A stretch of 64,000 nucleotides of DNA from Cervus elaphus. Its lineage: Eukaryota > Chordata > Mammalia > Artiodactyla > Cervidae. A program made the translations under genes and the position numbers. The first letter of the stretch is position 1. Each line of letters begins with the position of its first letter. This document shows positions 1 to 10,837 of this stretch, in pieces. The notes beneath the pieces are model-generated. The model saw nothing but the letters and a program-made list of their open reading frames with translations, made no database searches and had not been told where the DNA came from. The stretch covers positions 34,879,001 through 34,943,000 of the forward strand of contig NC_057843.1 in NCBI RefSeq assembly GCF_910594005.1. The letters run 5' to 3'.

Positions 1-824
1 CTTGCAGGATTTTTCCCAAAGCAATCCTCCATTAAGGTAAATTAAAGTCGGATTAGGAGCGTTGGGGATTACTAGATCAATGCACACAATTTTATGTAAC
101 ATAAAATTAATATTGCAGGATCCTTAAACACATTGAGACACTATCTTAGTACTCATCAGGCATAAGTATATATTATATATATATAAGTATATATCATATA
201 TATATTTTAACCATCAGTTATCATTTGATTCAGTGTGCATTATAGCTCTCAGAAGCCTGCAAACACTTTTCAGTATTGCCTTTTATCTCTCATGCTGTTT
301 GAATGATTTTACTGGACACTACTAAAGTAGGAAATGGATGCAAGTAAATTACAACTTGTACCCATTTCCGACTGTCAAAAAAGCACTAAAGGAAAAATAG
401 AATATGGCTTTTGTAAAACATTGTGATTTGGAAAGCAGTTTTTGCCAAATTAGTATATGTAAATGATCTTTGCTGTGTGAAACTCTCTCTGAGGTTTTGC
501 AGTGTTTACAATACAGTTGACTCATAAAAGTAATTCAGTGTTGAGATGAATAGCAGAGTGTTTTCAGAATCATCAAATTCATTCTGACTTGGATGAAAAA
601 GACATATCTTGTATGAATTCTTTTTTGTTTGTATTTGGAGATGTCTGATTCAGGACTTTGAGTTTACATTTTAAGTGATTTAGTGTGCAATTTTTAAAAA
701 TTTTAGCAAACTTTACTTACCTTGTGATTTCTCCTCCTGTCTTAGGCACATTTTACTGAGATTTCCAAATTGTGTGTGATCTTTTTAATCTCTAGAGCAT
801 CTTTACATAATATACCTATTCACT
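1..824. other. single-copy AT-rich DNA, no gene seen
   Basis: No repeat family, long frame or RNA gene is recognisable apart from the TA-rich tract at 165-208, listed separately. Confidence 0.5.
165..208. repeat. TA-rich simple repeat
   Basis: Alternating TA dinucleotides broken by AAG and ATC. The tract reads as two similar halves of about 21 bases each, which suggests a small tandem duplication inside a TA microsatellite. Confidence 0.8.
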
Positions 825-930
825 AGGATGTGGATTACATGGATGTACACATTTGTGACAGTTCATCCAATTATACTTAAGATCTGTACATTTCACTGCA
901 TGACTTCTACTTTAATTTAAAAAATATGAA
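825..930 (+). mobile_element. L1 3' end fragment (old mammalian L1M)
   Basis: The segment follows the typical end of an L1M 3'UTR: GGATTACATGGATGTACACA, then a 'tacttaagatctgtacattt' type stretch, then an A-rich terminus with TTTAATTTAAAAAA. It is old and diverged, and no TSD was identified. Confidence 0.55.
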
Positions 931-1895
931 AAAATAATTTACGTGAACAATCAAGAAAATGTTAGTGATAAGTATTTATTCAACTTGCTAAGCTCGCAAC
1001 AGTAAATGTAAAAAGGGTGCACAGGACATATGGTGTTGTCAGTATAGTATGGTAGAGTCTTTCTAAGAATATTTTTTTTTTTGTAAGTGCTACATTATAT
1101 GGAACACCCTTGCCCACATGTGCTCTGAAGATGAAAAACTCCCTGAGTTATTTTAAAATACTAACAAATTTCTCATGTCTTGAGTTATTTCAGTTTACTT
1201 GAAAGTAGCATTTCAGAAATGCTATATGACTTCACTGTATCCTGTTGCAAATGTTAAAGATTTACAGTGAACCCAACAAACATGTCCTTGATGTTTTATT
1301 TTTTATGATTTTAAAAATTTACAGACAATAATAATCTCAGTTATTACCATCTCACTTTTGACAACCCATTCTGCAACTTCCATAAAAATTGTTACCAATT
1401 CTTTAACAACTCTGTATATTTTTTAGTAACTTTGGATATTTTATTGTTCTATAGTACTACTAACATGCTCATGTTAAATGTCACCAAAGTATTGAATATC
1501 GGTCTTTTGAAGATGGAAGTGATTCCATTCCGGGTCCTGTGTGTTTCATAATCATTGCATGAAGTTCATCATCTGCAATTATGTAAACAATAGACTTTCA
1601 TAGGGTTTGCTTCCTTTTTAGATGATGGAGTTGCTGGAAAATAGATCTCAGTGCCCACCACATTATTAAATATCTTATCATCTTATTATTATTTTTATGG
1701 TGGTGATAAGTACTAATGAAATGTACTTTGAGGTATTACACTAATAATTATGAAAATGTAGCTTTCCGAAAAAGAAACTCTTCCACCTAATTTCAGGTCT
1801 ATTATTTTAAATGGATCCTATTCAAGTTCACCTAGGTATTTGGCTTAACTGGATTAGAACCATATTTAGTTTAATTCAAAAATTTTAATAACCTC
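931..1895. other. single-copy AT-rich DNA, nothing recognised
   Basis: I see no repeat family, RNA gene or convincing coding frame. Confidence 0.45.
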
Positions 1896-1907
1896 TAGAG
1901 AATGAGT

Positions 1908-2174
1908 TGGAGAAGGCAATGACAACCCACTCCAGTACTGTTGCCTGGAAAATCCCATGGACCAAGGAGCCTGGTAGGCTGCAGTCCATGAGGTCACTAA
2001 GAGTTTGACACGACTGAGAGACTTCACTTTCACTTTTCCTTTCATGCATTGGAGAAGGAAATGGCAGCCCACTCCAGTGTTTTTGCCTGGAGAATCCCAG
2101 GGATGGGGGAGCCTATAGGCTGCCGTCTATGGGGTCGCACAGAGTCGGACACGACTGAAGCGACTTAGCAGCAG
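1908..2174 (+). mobile_element. Bov-A2 SINE (dimeric)
   Basis: Two consecutive Bov-A units are seen, each with GGAGAAGG-AATGGCA, CCACTCCAGT, TTGCCTGGA and a GTCGGACACGACTGA-like end; they start near 1909 and 2050. The element is flanked by a perfect 12-base target-site duplication, TAGAGAATGAGT, at 1896-1907 and 2175-2186, so both ends are intact. Bov-A2 derives from the BovB 3' end and is mobilised by BovB; it is restricted to Pecora. Confidence 0.95.
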
Positions 2175-2364
2175 TAGAGAATGAGTACATTTTTGAGTGA
2201 AGGGACATGATAAATATCCTGCCTGTTAAAGGTGTACTCTGTTTTGAGATGTAAATGGTAATTTGAGATTTACATTACGAAGTCTAGGGTTGGGGGGGAT
2301 AGGAATTTGGTGACTTTTTGTGGCAGAAAATTAAAATTCCTTGAGTACCAAATAGATTGGTGGG

Positions 2365-2600
2365 TTGATTCATTTATTGCTTTACCATAGAGTGTGCTGA
2401 GCTTTGGGAATTGAAATATAAATAGGAGATGATACAATTCTGAGATCTTCTCTCTGTACACTCTCAGAGAAGTACAGAGAGTTCTCTCTGAAGATCCCAG
2501 GATGGGATCCCGGGAGTGAGCAGAAATCTACCAGTTTAAACAAGGAGAGGAAGAGGATTCCAGGGAAAAGGAGCATATATGCCAAGCAGGCATGTTCCTT
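2365..2600 (-). mobile_element. L2 3' region, antisense
   Basis: It begins with a decayed 'ttcatttattg...gctgagctttgggaat' version of the reverse-complement L2 3' terminus and continues with a 'gaggattccagggaaaaggagcatatatgcc' type block that matches antisense L2. Strongly diverged. Confidence 0.45.
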
Positions 2601-2639
2601 GGGTCACCCTCAAGTCTTTTAAAGATATGATGGGAATGG

Positions 2640-3440
2640 GAGTATGGGGTTGGAGAGTTGGGAGTGGTCGTCAGGGACCAGATTCTGCTGTTACAGGAGG
2701 ATGATCATGTCCTAGGTCTTAGGTGAGTCTCTGGGATGGGCTGCCAAGTGAAAGTCCTTGGCTTCATGCAAGCTGAAGCAGAGTGAAAACAGATTTCTTC
2801 AGGGAGATACACCCTCTGTAGACAAAGTGTGGGGCATCTCAGAAGGCGAGAAGCCCAAAAATACGGGGTGATTAGTTTTTATGGACTGGGTAATTTCATG
2901 GGTTAACAGGTGGGAAGATTATTCCAGCCGTTTTGGTGGAGGGGCAGAGATTTCCCGGAATTAGGTCACTGCCCACTTTTTGGTCTTTTATGGTTTACCT
3001 CAGAACTGTCACGGCGCCTGTCGGAGTGTCACGTAGCATGCTGATGTATCACAGTGAATCTGTAATGAGGTTCAAGGTCTACTGTAGGTCCAGTCTTCTG
3101 TCATCCTGGAACAATGGATTATAGCCAGCTTTGTCATACCCTCAGTGGCTAATGGGCTTCCCTGGTGACTCAGATGGTAAAGAATCCACCTGCAATGTTG
3201 GAGACATGGGTTTGATCCCTGGGTGGGGAAGATCCCCTGGAGGAAGGCATGGCAACACATTCCAGTATTCTTGCCTGGAGAGAATCCCTATGGACAGAGG
3301 GGCCTGGCGGGCTACAGTCCATGGGGTTTTGCAGAGAGTTGGACATGACTGAGCAACTAAGCATAGCACAGCACAGTGGCTAATGGTTGTGCCCTGCCCC
3401 TTTCCCTCTGTCTCAAAGGAAGGCTTTGAATTCTAATAGT
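2640..3440 (+). mobile_element. LTR-like block of an old endogenous retroviral element
   Basis: The arrangement resembles a mammalian ERV-type LTR: 'catctcagaaggcgagaagccc', 'gggtaatttcatgggttaac', a stretch ending CCCACTTTTTGG, 'gtcacggcgcctgtcggagtgtc' and 'tagcatgctgatgtatcacagtg'. The block is split by the Bov-tA at 3156-3373. No internal retroviral genes lie on either side, so this is a decayed solitary LTR. Family and orientation are uncertain. Confidence 0.45.
3156..3373 (+). mobile_element. Bov-tA SINE
   Basis: Full unit: a tRNA-Glu-derived head (GGGCTTCCCTGGTGACTCAG, then a GTTTGATCCC B-box relic), followed by the Bov-A body with ATTCCAGTATTCTTGCC and a TTGGACATGACTGAGCAACT end. A perfect 13-base target-site duplication, CAGTGGCTAATGG, lies at 3143-3155 and 3374-3386. 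It is inserted in the LTR-like block. Confidence 0.96.
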
Positions 3441-3449
3441 TCTGTTTAT

Positions 3450-5130
3450 TAGGATGCCTTCTATATATCATAGGCACTATGCTGGAGACATTACTTTGCC
3501 AACAAAGGTCCATCTAGTCAAAGCTGTGGTTTTTCCAGTGGTCATGTATGAATGTGAGAGTTGAACTATAAAGAAAGCTGAGCGCTGAAAAATTGATGCT
3601 TTTGAACTGTGGTGTTGGAGGGACTCTTGAGAGTCCCATGGACTGCAAGGAGATCCAACCAGTCAATTGTAAAGGATATCAACCTTGAATATTCATTGGA
3701 AGGACTGATGCTAAAGCTGAAGCTCCAATACTTTGGCCACCTGATGCAAAGAACTGACTCCCCAGGGAAGACCCTAATTCTGGGAAAGATTGAAGGTGGG
3801 AGGAGAAGGGGATGACAGAGGATGAGAGGGTTGGATGGCATCACCGACTTGATGGACATGAGTTTGAGCAAGCTCCGGGAGTTGGTGGTGGACAGGGAGG
3901 CCTGGTGTGCTGCAGTCTGTGGGGTCACAAAGAATTGGACACGACTGTGTGACTGAGCTGACTGATGCTAGGTACTGAACATTTACTGGTGATCTAGGCA
4001 GATACCATTCTTTCCATTGGAGAACTTACCAACATACAGTTATAAACTGCTTAATGCCTCTGACAAGAAAGAAAAAAAAAAACAAAAACGTGTTTCCTGC
4101 CTTCTTAGAATCTTAGTCTTGTAAACTCTTTTTGGAAGCAATATGTGAGCAGATCTGAAGGTTGAGAAGGAATCAGCTGGATATGGGTAGAGAGTACTAT
4201 CAGCGTATGTAAAGGACAAGAGGCAGGAAATATTAATAGCTGTTTGATGAACTGAAAGGCCGCCAGCTGGGCTGGAGGCTGTTGGACTTGTGGAGAAACT
4301 GATTAAGACTGGAGGGAGCCGGTCAGGAGGTCTGGTGGCTCAGGGTCTGCAGGCCTTGGTGGGAAGGTGGGATTTCATTTAGCGCACAGTGGGACACTGT
4401 AGAAGGGAGGGCTGTAGATGGAGGAGAGACACATTGGATCTTTGTTTTAAAAGGATCACTCTGGCTGCCGTGTAAAGACTAGATTGGGGGGTACAAGAGC
4501 AGACATAGGAGGCCATTTAGGAAGCTCTTGTAGACGATCCAGCTGAGAGCTGGTGATGGCAGTTGAGATAGGATTTCTGATGGACTGGGGTATGTTCATC
4601 CTTCAGCGGTATGTGGTGGTGGAGGAGGAATAGCAGAAACTGAGGATAGATACAGGTTTTTGTCCTGAAAAAGTGTCACGTATCAAGATGGGGAAAGCTG
4701 GCAAAGCGACATGTTAGGAGATGGGGAAGTCATTTTGGAAAACATTTGTTTGGGGGCCCCTGTGAAATATTCAGGGAAAGAGGGGAACTGTGTATTATAG
4801 GAGTCTGTAGATCAGAGGTGCAGTCTCCATGGAGATAAAAATTTGAGAATCATTGGGATATAAAGCTAGGTTTGAAGGGATGGAATGACCCAGGAATGTC
4901 AAGAAGGGAGGGTCAGTGGGACAGCCAGCATTTAGAGGCCAGACAAAGAAATTACAAGTGGTAAGAGGCCGGAGAGAGAACTGCCCAAATGATAGAAAGA
5001 AAACTGGGATAGTGTTGCATTGTAGGATACTAAGAAAGAAGAGGGACTCAAGAGAAGGCTGAGGGGAGTGGGCTGTTAGGTTTAGCAGGATGGAAAAAGA
5101 ACCCTGATGTCACTGGGACATTTATTTGTT
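3450..5130 (-). mobile_element. L2 LINE, antisense, interrupted by BovB
   Basis: The left end (about 3450-3487) looks like the antisense L2 3' terminus ('catcataggcactatgctgg' type). After the BovB insertion the L2 continues through the 'aaaaggatcactctggctgc' block near 4450 and the 'gagataaaaatttgagaatcattgggatata' type block near 4830. In the known L2 consensus these lie in the reverse transcriptase ORF and its downstream part. No reading frame survives. Ancient (early mammalian) element. Confidence 0.7.
3488..3962 (+). mobile_element. BovB (RTE) LINE, 5'-truncated
   Basis: Sense-strand BovB 3' end of about 475 bases, starting at 'acattactttgccaacaaaggtc' and ending in the GACTGAGCTGACTGA-type tail. 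The translated C-terminal BovB block is visible but broken (a TGA in place of the usual TGG after GAGAGT, and other stops). It splits an L2 element. ATGCTGG and ATGCTAGG on the two sides may be a weak target-site duplication. Confidence 0.92.
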
Positions 5131-5359
5131 CTTTCTTCAGATGTAGATATGAAAGCATTGAAGGATTTCATGCAGAGGACTCACCTGACCAGAAGTGTGT
5201 CTTAGAAAGATCATAATATGGGCCGTGTCAACATTGGATTTAGTGTAGAGAAGAAGAAGTCTGTTCATACTTCCTGCTCTCTAACCTGTTAAACTGCCTT
5301 ATCCTAACATAAATGAGTACAACACTTGGATTTGGGAGATGGGGAACTTTGCCGTTTAA

Positions 5360-5540
5360 TGGAACCAGATTCAAGTCATCTTCCATTGTCAGCTATGGGA
5401 CATTGGGCAAATTGGTTAACCTCTGTCAGCTTGTGTTTCCTGTTGTGTTTTGGGGGGTAAAATACACCCCCACCAGAGAGTTGTAAGGATTAATGTCTAG
5501 TAGGAATAGGTCCTCAATAACATCACTTATTATCATTGAT
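5360..5540 (+). mobile_element. MIR SINE
   Basis: MIR core order is recognisable: 'cattgggcaaattggttaacctctg', a decayed 'cagtttcc', 'gagagttgtaaggattaa', then a 'cctcaataacatcacttattatcatt' end. Confidence 0.7.
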
Positions 5541-6518
5541 ACAGCATAGGAAGCAAAGATATGCCTTTTTTAAAAAATTATTTTACCACGTTAAATCCTT
5601 GCATTTCACCCGTGTCTTGTGGAAGTATTTTAACTTTAGCCTTCACTAACCTTGTCCTTAACCTTCTATCCAAGAGGTAAATGCAACATTTCTACTCTCT
5701 CTGGGAGAATTTCTGAATTGTAGTGAGTGCCTGGCTGTGGACAACTTAAAGTGCACTTTTTCTGACAGAACACATGTTTATATTGGTTTGTACTTTTAGC
5801 ATTTTATTCCCATTTCTTGGTCTGCATTTACTTTTATAGCACTTAGGGTTCTAGAACCCTGGCAAACACAGACATTACCAGGATGTGCAGTTACCTGTTT
5901 CAAGGGCAAGGTCAAAGAGGACAGATGTCCTAAATCACTGGGGAAACTGGCAGTGATGCTCCTTGGTACAGAATACAGACATGAGAGGGCTGTCACCCCC
6001 TGTGCATTTAAGGAATAATGGAGGCTGGAAAATACTTACTAAGGAAAGCAAAAAGCAGGACAACATAAAAACGACTGAAAACGTGGTTTCCACTTTTGCA
6101 GTGACTTTCATGTTTAGCACAGTGGTGGCAACCAGTCCTGCAGCTACATGTGATCACAGAATATTGAAAACCTCTTGCCTTGTTCCCGACTTTGCTTTCT
6201 TAGGAGACCAAGGACATACAGCACAAGTAGGGGATGATGTGTATCCGTGCAGTAATTTGTCACCTAATTTCTTAATAATTTTTCTGTAATGATGAGTCAT
6301 TATTTTGCAAGACAAATGTAGCTTATTCTAAAATTAATGATGAGAAAGTATATTTCCCCTATATACATCCATAAGGAAAATACAGTTATGTTAATGAACA
6401 AAGAGTAAAAATGTAAACTATCACATTAGTCTCAGAGATTTCCTTTATAATGACATATTCATAATTGATATTTAATATTTCTTAAAGCAGTAACACCAGT
6501 GTCTAAAATATCTTACTT
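5541..6518. other. single-copy DNA, no gene supported
   Basis: An open frame of about 108 codons runs from 5963 to 6289 on the plus strand, but it has no recognisable motif and opposing frames of similar size overlap it. I regard it as chance. Confidence 0.45.
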
Positions 6519-6535
6519 AAGATTAACCTATGGTT

Positions 6536-6695
6536 GAGACATCCCTGGTGTTCCAGTATTTAAGACTGTGTGCTTCCAAGGCAGGGGATGAAGATTTGAT
6601 TCCTGATCCGGGAACAAAGATCCCACATGCTGTATAGCACAGCCAAAAAAAAAAAAAAAAAACCCAATAACAATAAGCATAATAAAATGTTTAAA
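6536..6695 (+). mobile_element. CHR-type tRNA-derived SINE
   Basis: Cetartiodactyl tRNA-Glu-type SINE: 'catccctggtgttccagtatttaag', then GATTTGATTCCTGATCCGGG, 'caaagatcccacatgctg', and an A tail of about 19 bases at 6645-6663. It is flanked by a 17-base target-site duplication at 6519-6535 and 6696-6712 (AAGATTAACCTATGGTT, with one C/T difference). The family is older than Bov-tA. Confidence 0.88.
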
Positions 6696-6712
6696 AAGAT
6701 TAACTTATGGTT

Positions 6713-7898
6713 TAAAATTTGATTTCAAACTTAATTTGGATAACATCACAATGGCCATAGGATTAATTATAAGGACATAGGTAACAATATTAAAATGGTA
6801 GCTTTGGCTGTGATCCAGAGTAGAAAAATACTGGCTACCAAGTTCAAATTCCAGAAGGAGAGACTGATTTTCAAAAGAAATATTGGAAAAGTGTTTTAGG
6901 GGCTAGGCTTTAAGGATGGAATTCACAAAGACAAGGTTTTTGATAAGAGCTATTCTGAGTGCCTTTTCCAGCACCTTGTCTAAACCAATTAGGAAAAAAA
7001 AAAAATCAAGGGAACTTCTTTAAAGCTGTATGTTTCCCAAAGTTGAAAGGATCTGGTGAATAGGTGTCCTTATCCCTGCTTTGAAGATCTAAAAGGATTA
7101 AGAGCAGGCCTGCAGCTGTTTATCACAAAGCAGAGGAAAGAAGAGGTAACTCGTTGAGGATTGATCTCCCCTCTGTTTCCTGTTGACAAGGTGTGGCCTA
7201 CCAGTAAGAGAGATGAGGCCCTCTTTGGCCCTGTTTAGATGGCTGTCAAGAGATAGGAACAGTCTCAACAGACCTTGCCCTGGGTTCCTAGGGGCTGTGT
7301 AGGGAGTACATGATGGGCAGGGGAGATGATAGCACCTACATTAAGTGTAATCGGGGGTAGACTTCTAGGAATGAGTGCCCTGTGAAGAAGTCATGATCTG
7401 AGAAAAAGCTGTTATCATTAGCTAGAACCTGAGGATATGTGGTCATCTACCACCTTCAGCCGCTTAAAAATATTCTCATTCCTGTTAAGTTTCCTCCTCC
7501 TCACTGTTTCAGCCTGGTGGTTGAGAAATGCAGCTGTCCACTGAAGAAGTAGTGGAATCAGAAGAAAGGAGAAGTAGGAAAAGAAGAGACTGAAATCCTT
7601 TTCTGTTGGGTGCTGGTCTGTAGCCTACTCGAATGTGGAAATGGAAGTAGCTTTAACTAGGGTGCTTCTACTATGGATAATGTATTTAACTGAGCACTCT
7701 CATTTCTTAATTAGGAATGTGTTTGGTGAGTAAAGTAATTGTACATCCTCATGCTGTTAGAAAAGTTACTGGACTGCTTTAATTTTTAGACAGAGAAGAA
7801 CTTTCCCCAGTGAGTAGATTTTAAAGGAATGGTGGAAAGTAAAATAAAGGCATTTTGTGATTATACTCCATGACCCTTTATGGATCCAGAGATGTACA
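6713..7898. other. single-copy DNA, nothing recognised
   Basis: No repeat family was recognised beyond a short A run near 6992, and no convincing reading frame. Confidence 0.45.
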
Positions 7899-8226
7899 CA
7901 GTCATTCCTCATTATCTGTCGGATTGACTCCAGGATTCCCCCATATACCAAAACCCTTAGATGCTTCAGTCCCTTATGTAAAATGGAGTAGTATTTGCAT
8001 ATAACCTATGCATATCCTCCTGTATACTTTAAATTATCACTAGTTTACTTATAATGCCTAGTACAATGTAAATGTAAATAATTTCCAGAACCTGGCAAAT
8101 TCATTCAGGTTTTACTTTTTGAACTTTTCTTTAATTTTTTATGAAACATTTTCATTTCAAGATTGGTTGAATCCTCAGTTAGTTGAACCTGTGGAGTTGG
8201 AAGCCATAGATACAAAGGGCCTACTG
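7899..8226. mobile_element. MER2 (Tigger-type DNA transposon MITE)
   Basis: Terminal inverted repeats are visible: CAGTCATTCCTCATTATCTG at the left and a reverse-complement partner ending GGGCCTACTG at the right. The interior has the characteristic 'tatttgcatataacctatgcatatcctcctgtatacttt' string and 'gattggttgaatcc' near the right end. Nonautonomous and old. Confidence 0.85.
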
Positions 8227-8489
8227 AATATGTAAACAAATGTATGTATGTATGTGTGTTATATAGTGTGTGTTTTAACTTTAACGAAGCATTCATTGAG
8301 AAATAGAATTCATTTAAATCCTAATATTTTCTAATGAGCTAGTGAATATGATCATATTTTGTACAGTAAGAATATATTCTGTTTATCCTTTATTCAAACA
8401 AAAAAGCTGGATTGAGGGCAAAAACTCTTCCTTCATCTTAAATGCTGAAGTTTAAAGGATGGATTATGGAACTGCATTGCCTAGGATAG

Positions 8490-8660
8490 AATTCTAGAGC
8501 TCTACCACTTACCAGCTCAGTGACCTTTGATCAAATTAATATATTTGTGCTTCAGTTTCCACATCTGAACAATGGGCATAACAGCTGCATCTGCATTATA
8601 GGCTGTTGCATTAAATTTATGTGTGTAGAAAAATATAAATATATATAAAGTGTTAGCAAA
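8490..8660 (+). mobile_element. MIR SINE
   Basis: 'ctcagtgacctttgatcaaatta', CTTCAGTTTCCACATCTG and 'aacaatgggcataacagc' follow the MIR core in order. Confidence 0.75.
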
Positions 8661-9839
8661 TTTTGTCTTCTATCTTGCTCTTAAAATATTTATTGATTTA
8701 TAGCTCCTTCGCTGTTAGTACAGAGAGAAAAGGGAATTTAAGAATATCTAAAATATTGCCTCAAAAGAAATGTCTGCTGTGAAATGACTACTTTAGGAAT
8801 CTTGAATCAAGGGCTCTCAACTCAATTGCTATGGGACTGGCAGTTGTTACTGTTACACTTTTATAATAGGCTAGCTTCCAGAGTGTATCATTGTGTAGAC
8901 CAGGAAACAGGACACTGGAGAGGCCACGAGTGATCTTTCCACTCATTTTGTGCTCTCTGATTATATGTCAGGGGAAAGAATTCTCTGGTAATTCCAGTTA
9001 TCAAGAACTTCACAATGTCTGGTAACAAAGCAATCTGGCCTTAACTAAGATTCTTCTGGATAATTTCATTGGAAATGATTAAGATGTCTGTGGAAGGTCA
9101 ATATGTGTTCCAAGTTTCCCAAAGAGCTTTTATATGAGAAAGAGACATTTAGGTAAAATATAAATTATTACATTACTAGTAAAATGTATCAATATAAATA
9201 TATAAAGTATATTTAGAGATTTATATGTTTCCTTCAACAGAGTCAAATGTGTGACAAACTTTGATAGATATTAATCTTTTCAAATTAGCGATAAGATGGT
9301 CAGGGCTCAGAAAGCTTGGTGTTTTCTACAAAGCTAGTGACATATTACTAACAGGGTTAAAGGTAATATGTTCTTGTGCCTTTTCATTTTGAAAGTGCAG
9401 CTCTTGTTGAACATCACTTGCTAGCATTGTATGCCTTGTTCTGGTATAGTGATATTTCATATTTAACACAGCAGTCAAACGTGGCAATTGGTTAGTTGTG
9501 TCTTTCTCCTCGTTTGTAACAGGGTACTGTATATTCCTAAGTAAAAACAGGGGAACCGGTTCCTTCAGAAATAATTGTTTTAATGTTTGTGAGAACAACC
9601 AGCTCTGTTTAGAATTACTGCATTTACATTGCTATAAAAATGGCCAGATGTATCCTTGAAAGGCAAAATTGCAGTTATCAGAGCCAAATTAACAATTTGT
9701 CTGAAATTTTATGTCACAAATGTTTTATGAGCAACAATTAAATATCATATGTATAAGAGATAGTGATCTTGTAGGGAGCACATGTGAATATTTAATCTGT
9801 TCCTAGAATAAATGAATATAATACCAATTCAGTGGATCT
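8661..9839. other. single-copy DNA, candidate conserved non-coding sequence
   Basis: No repeats were recognised over about 1.2 kb. The part 9330-9600 is of more balanced composition and contains the 12-base palindrome at 9552. Conservation cannot be judged from one sequence. Confidence 0.35.
9552..9563. promoter_or_regulatory. palindrome matching a Grainyhead-like (GRHL) site
   Basis: GGAACCGGTTCC is a perfect 12-base palindrome containing AACCGGTT, the core preferred by Grainyhead-like factors. It lies in a repeat-free stretch. Binding is an inference; a 12-base palindrome can occur by chance. Confidence 0.3.
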
Positions 9840-10130
9840 GACTTGGAATTCTGGAAGCAAGGTGTTTGGCTGTGTGGCTTTTGGTAGACTATGTATTACC
9901 TCTGAACCTTAGTTTTCTCATTTGTAAAATGAGAATACCATATCTCAAAATTATTGTGAGAACTGAAGACATGAGTGTATGTGAATATACTCACATATAC
10001 ATAGTAGACAATACACATGTTATCATGTATTAATAATATAAAATATAATTTATATTAACAATGAAGAGAAAAGCTCTTAGGACAGTATCTGGCCTATAAT
10101 AAGTGCTTACTAAGTAGTTCTTAAAATTAT
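9840..10130 (+). mobile_element. MIR SINE with AT-rich insertion
   Basis: The left part has 'gtattacctctgaaccttagttttctcatttgtaaaatgagaat'; the right part resumes with 'taggacagtatctggcctataataagtgcttac'. A TA-rich tract of about 90 bases separates the halves (about 9975-10070). Confidence 0.75.
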
Positions 10131-10702
10131 TATTATGAAGGATAGCATTATAAGTAAATGAGTTATTAAACCTAATTAAGCCTGATTTTCTACCCTGTTT
10201 GTTCCGTACCTATCTCCTGCAGTTGCAGAGAGGATCAAATAAAGTGAGATGTAGAATATACATTATAGAATTTCAAGTGAACAAACAAATGTAAAGTGCT
10301 ATCATTATTTCATATTAGGTGTATAGTTTTATGTTTAAAAGTAAAGTTAATTAAAGTGATATTTTCTAAAGTTTTAAACTGACATGTAGCCTATTCGTAT
10401 GAAAAGCCTAGAACTTAAAATGAACGATCTTAATTTATGCAGTGTTTCAGATTTTAAAATTGTAATTCAGAGTTAGTTAAGCTAATATTCCTGCCAAACT
10501 ACCAGTGCCTCAGATCATAGCCAGACAATTGTTTTGGAAGAGACTTGTGTACCAACGTGCATTTTTAATGGTATTGAGGATGTTTAGCCTTTTAAAAACT
10601 TGTAAGCAGTTGAGTTTTATGTGGTCCAAGCCCTTATCTTGGTTATTTTTTCTTACGTGGTCACAGTTATGAGGTGTTTTGGAGCAACATCTGCTTATCA
10701 GA
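10131..10702. other. mostly single-copy; a MIR-like piece near 10205-10310
   Basis: 'gagaggatcaaataaagtgagatgtag' followed by 'aaagtgctatcattatt' resembles a MIR 3' half. Nothing else was recognised. Confidence 0.35.
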
Positions 10703-10837
10703 TGGAGAAGGACATGGCAACCCGCTCCAGTATTCTTGCCTGGAGAATCCTGTGGCCAGAGGAGCCTGGTGGGCTGCCGTGTGTTGGGTTGCACAGAGTC
10801 GGACCCAACTGAAGCGACTTTGCAGCAGCAGGAGCTG
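10703..10837 (+). mobile_element. Bov-A SINE monomer
   Basis: A single Bov-A unit from GGAGAAGGACATGGCAACCC to the AACTGAAGCGACTT end with GCAGCAGCAG. A 12-base target-site duplication with one mismatch is present: CTGCTTATCAGA at 10691-10702 and CTGCTCATCAGA at 10838-10849. Confidence 0.92.

Noticed and set aside
165..208. CRISPR-like or regulatory direct repeats
   Set aside because: It is a TA microsatellite. The window is mammalian, and no spaced repeat arrays exist.
3156..3373. tRNA gene signal (B-box-like sequence)
   Set aside because: The A/B-box-like elements here and in the other Bov-tA copies belong to SINE heads; no cloverleaf tRNA is present.
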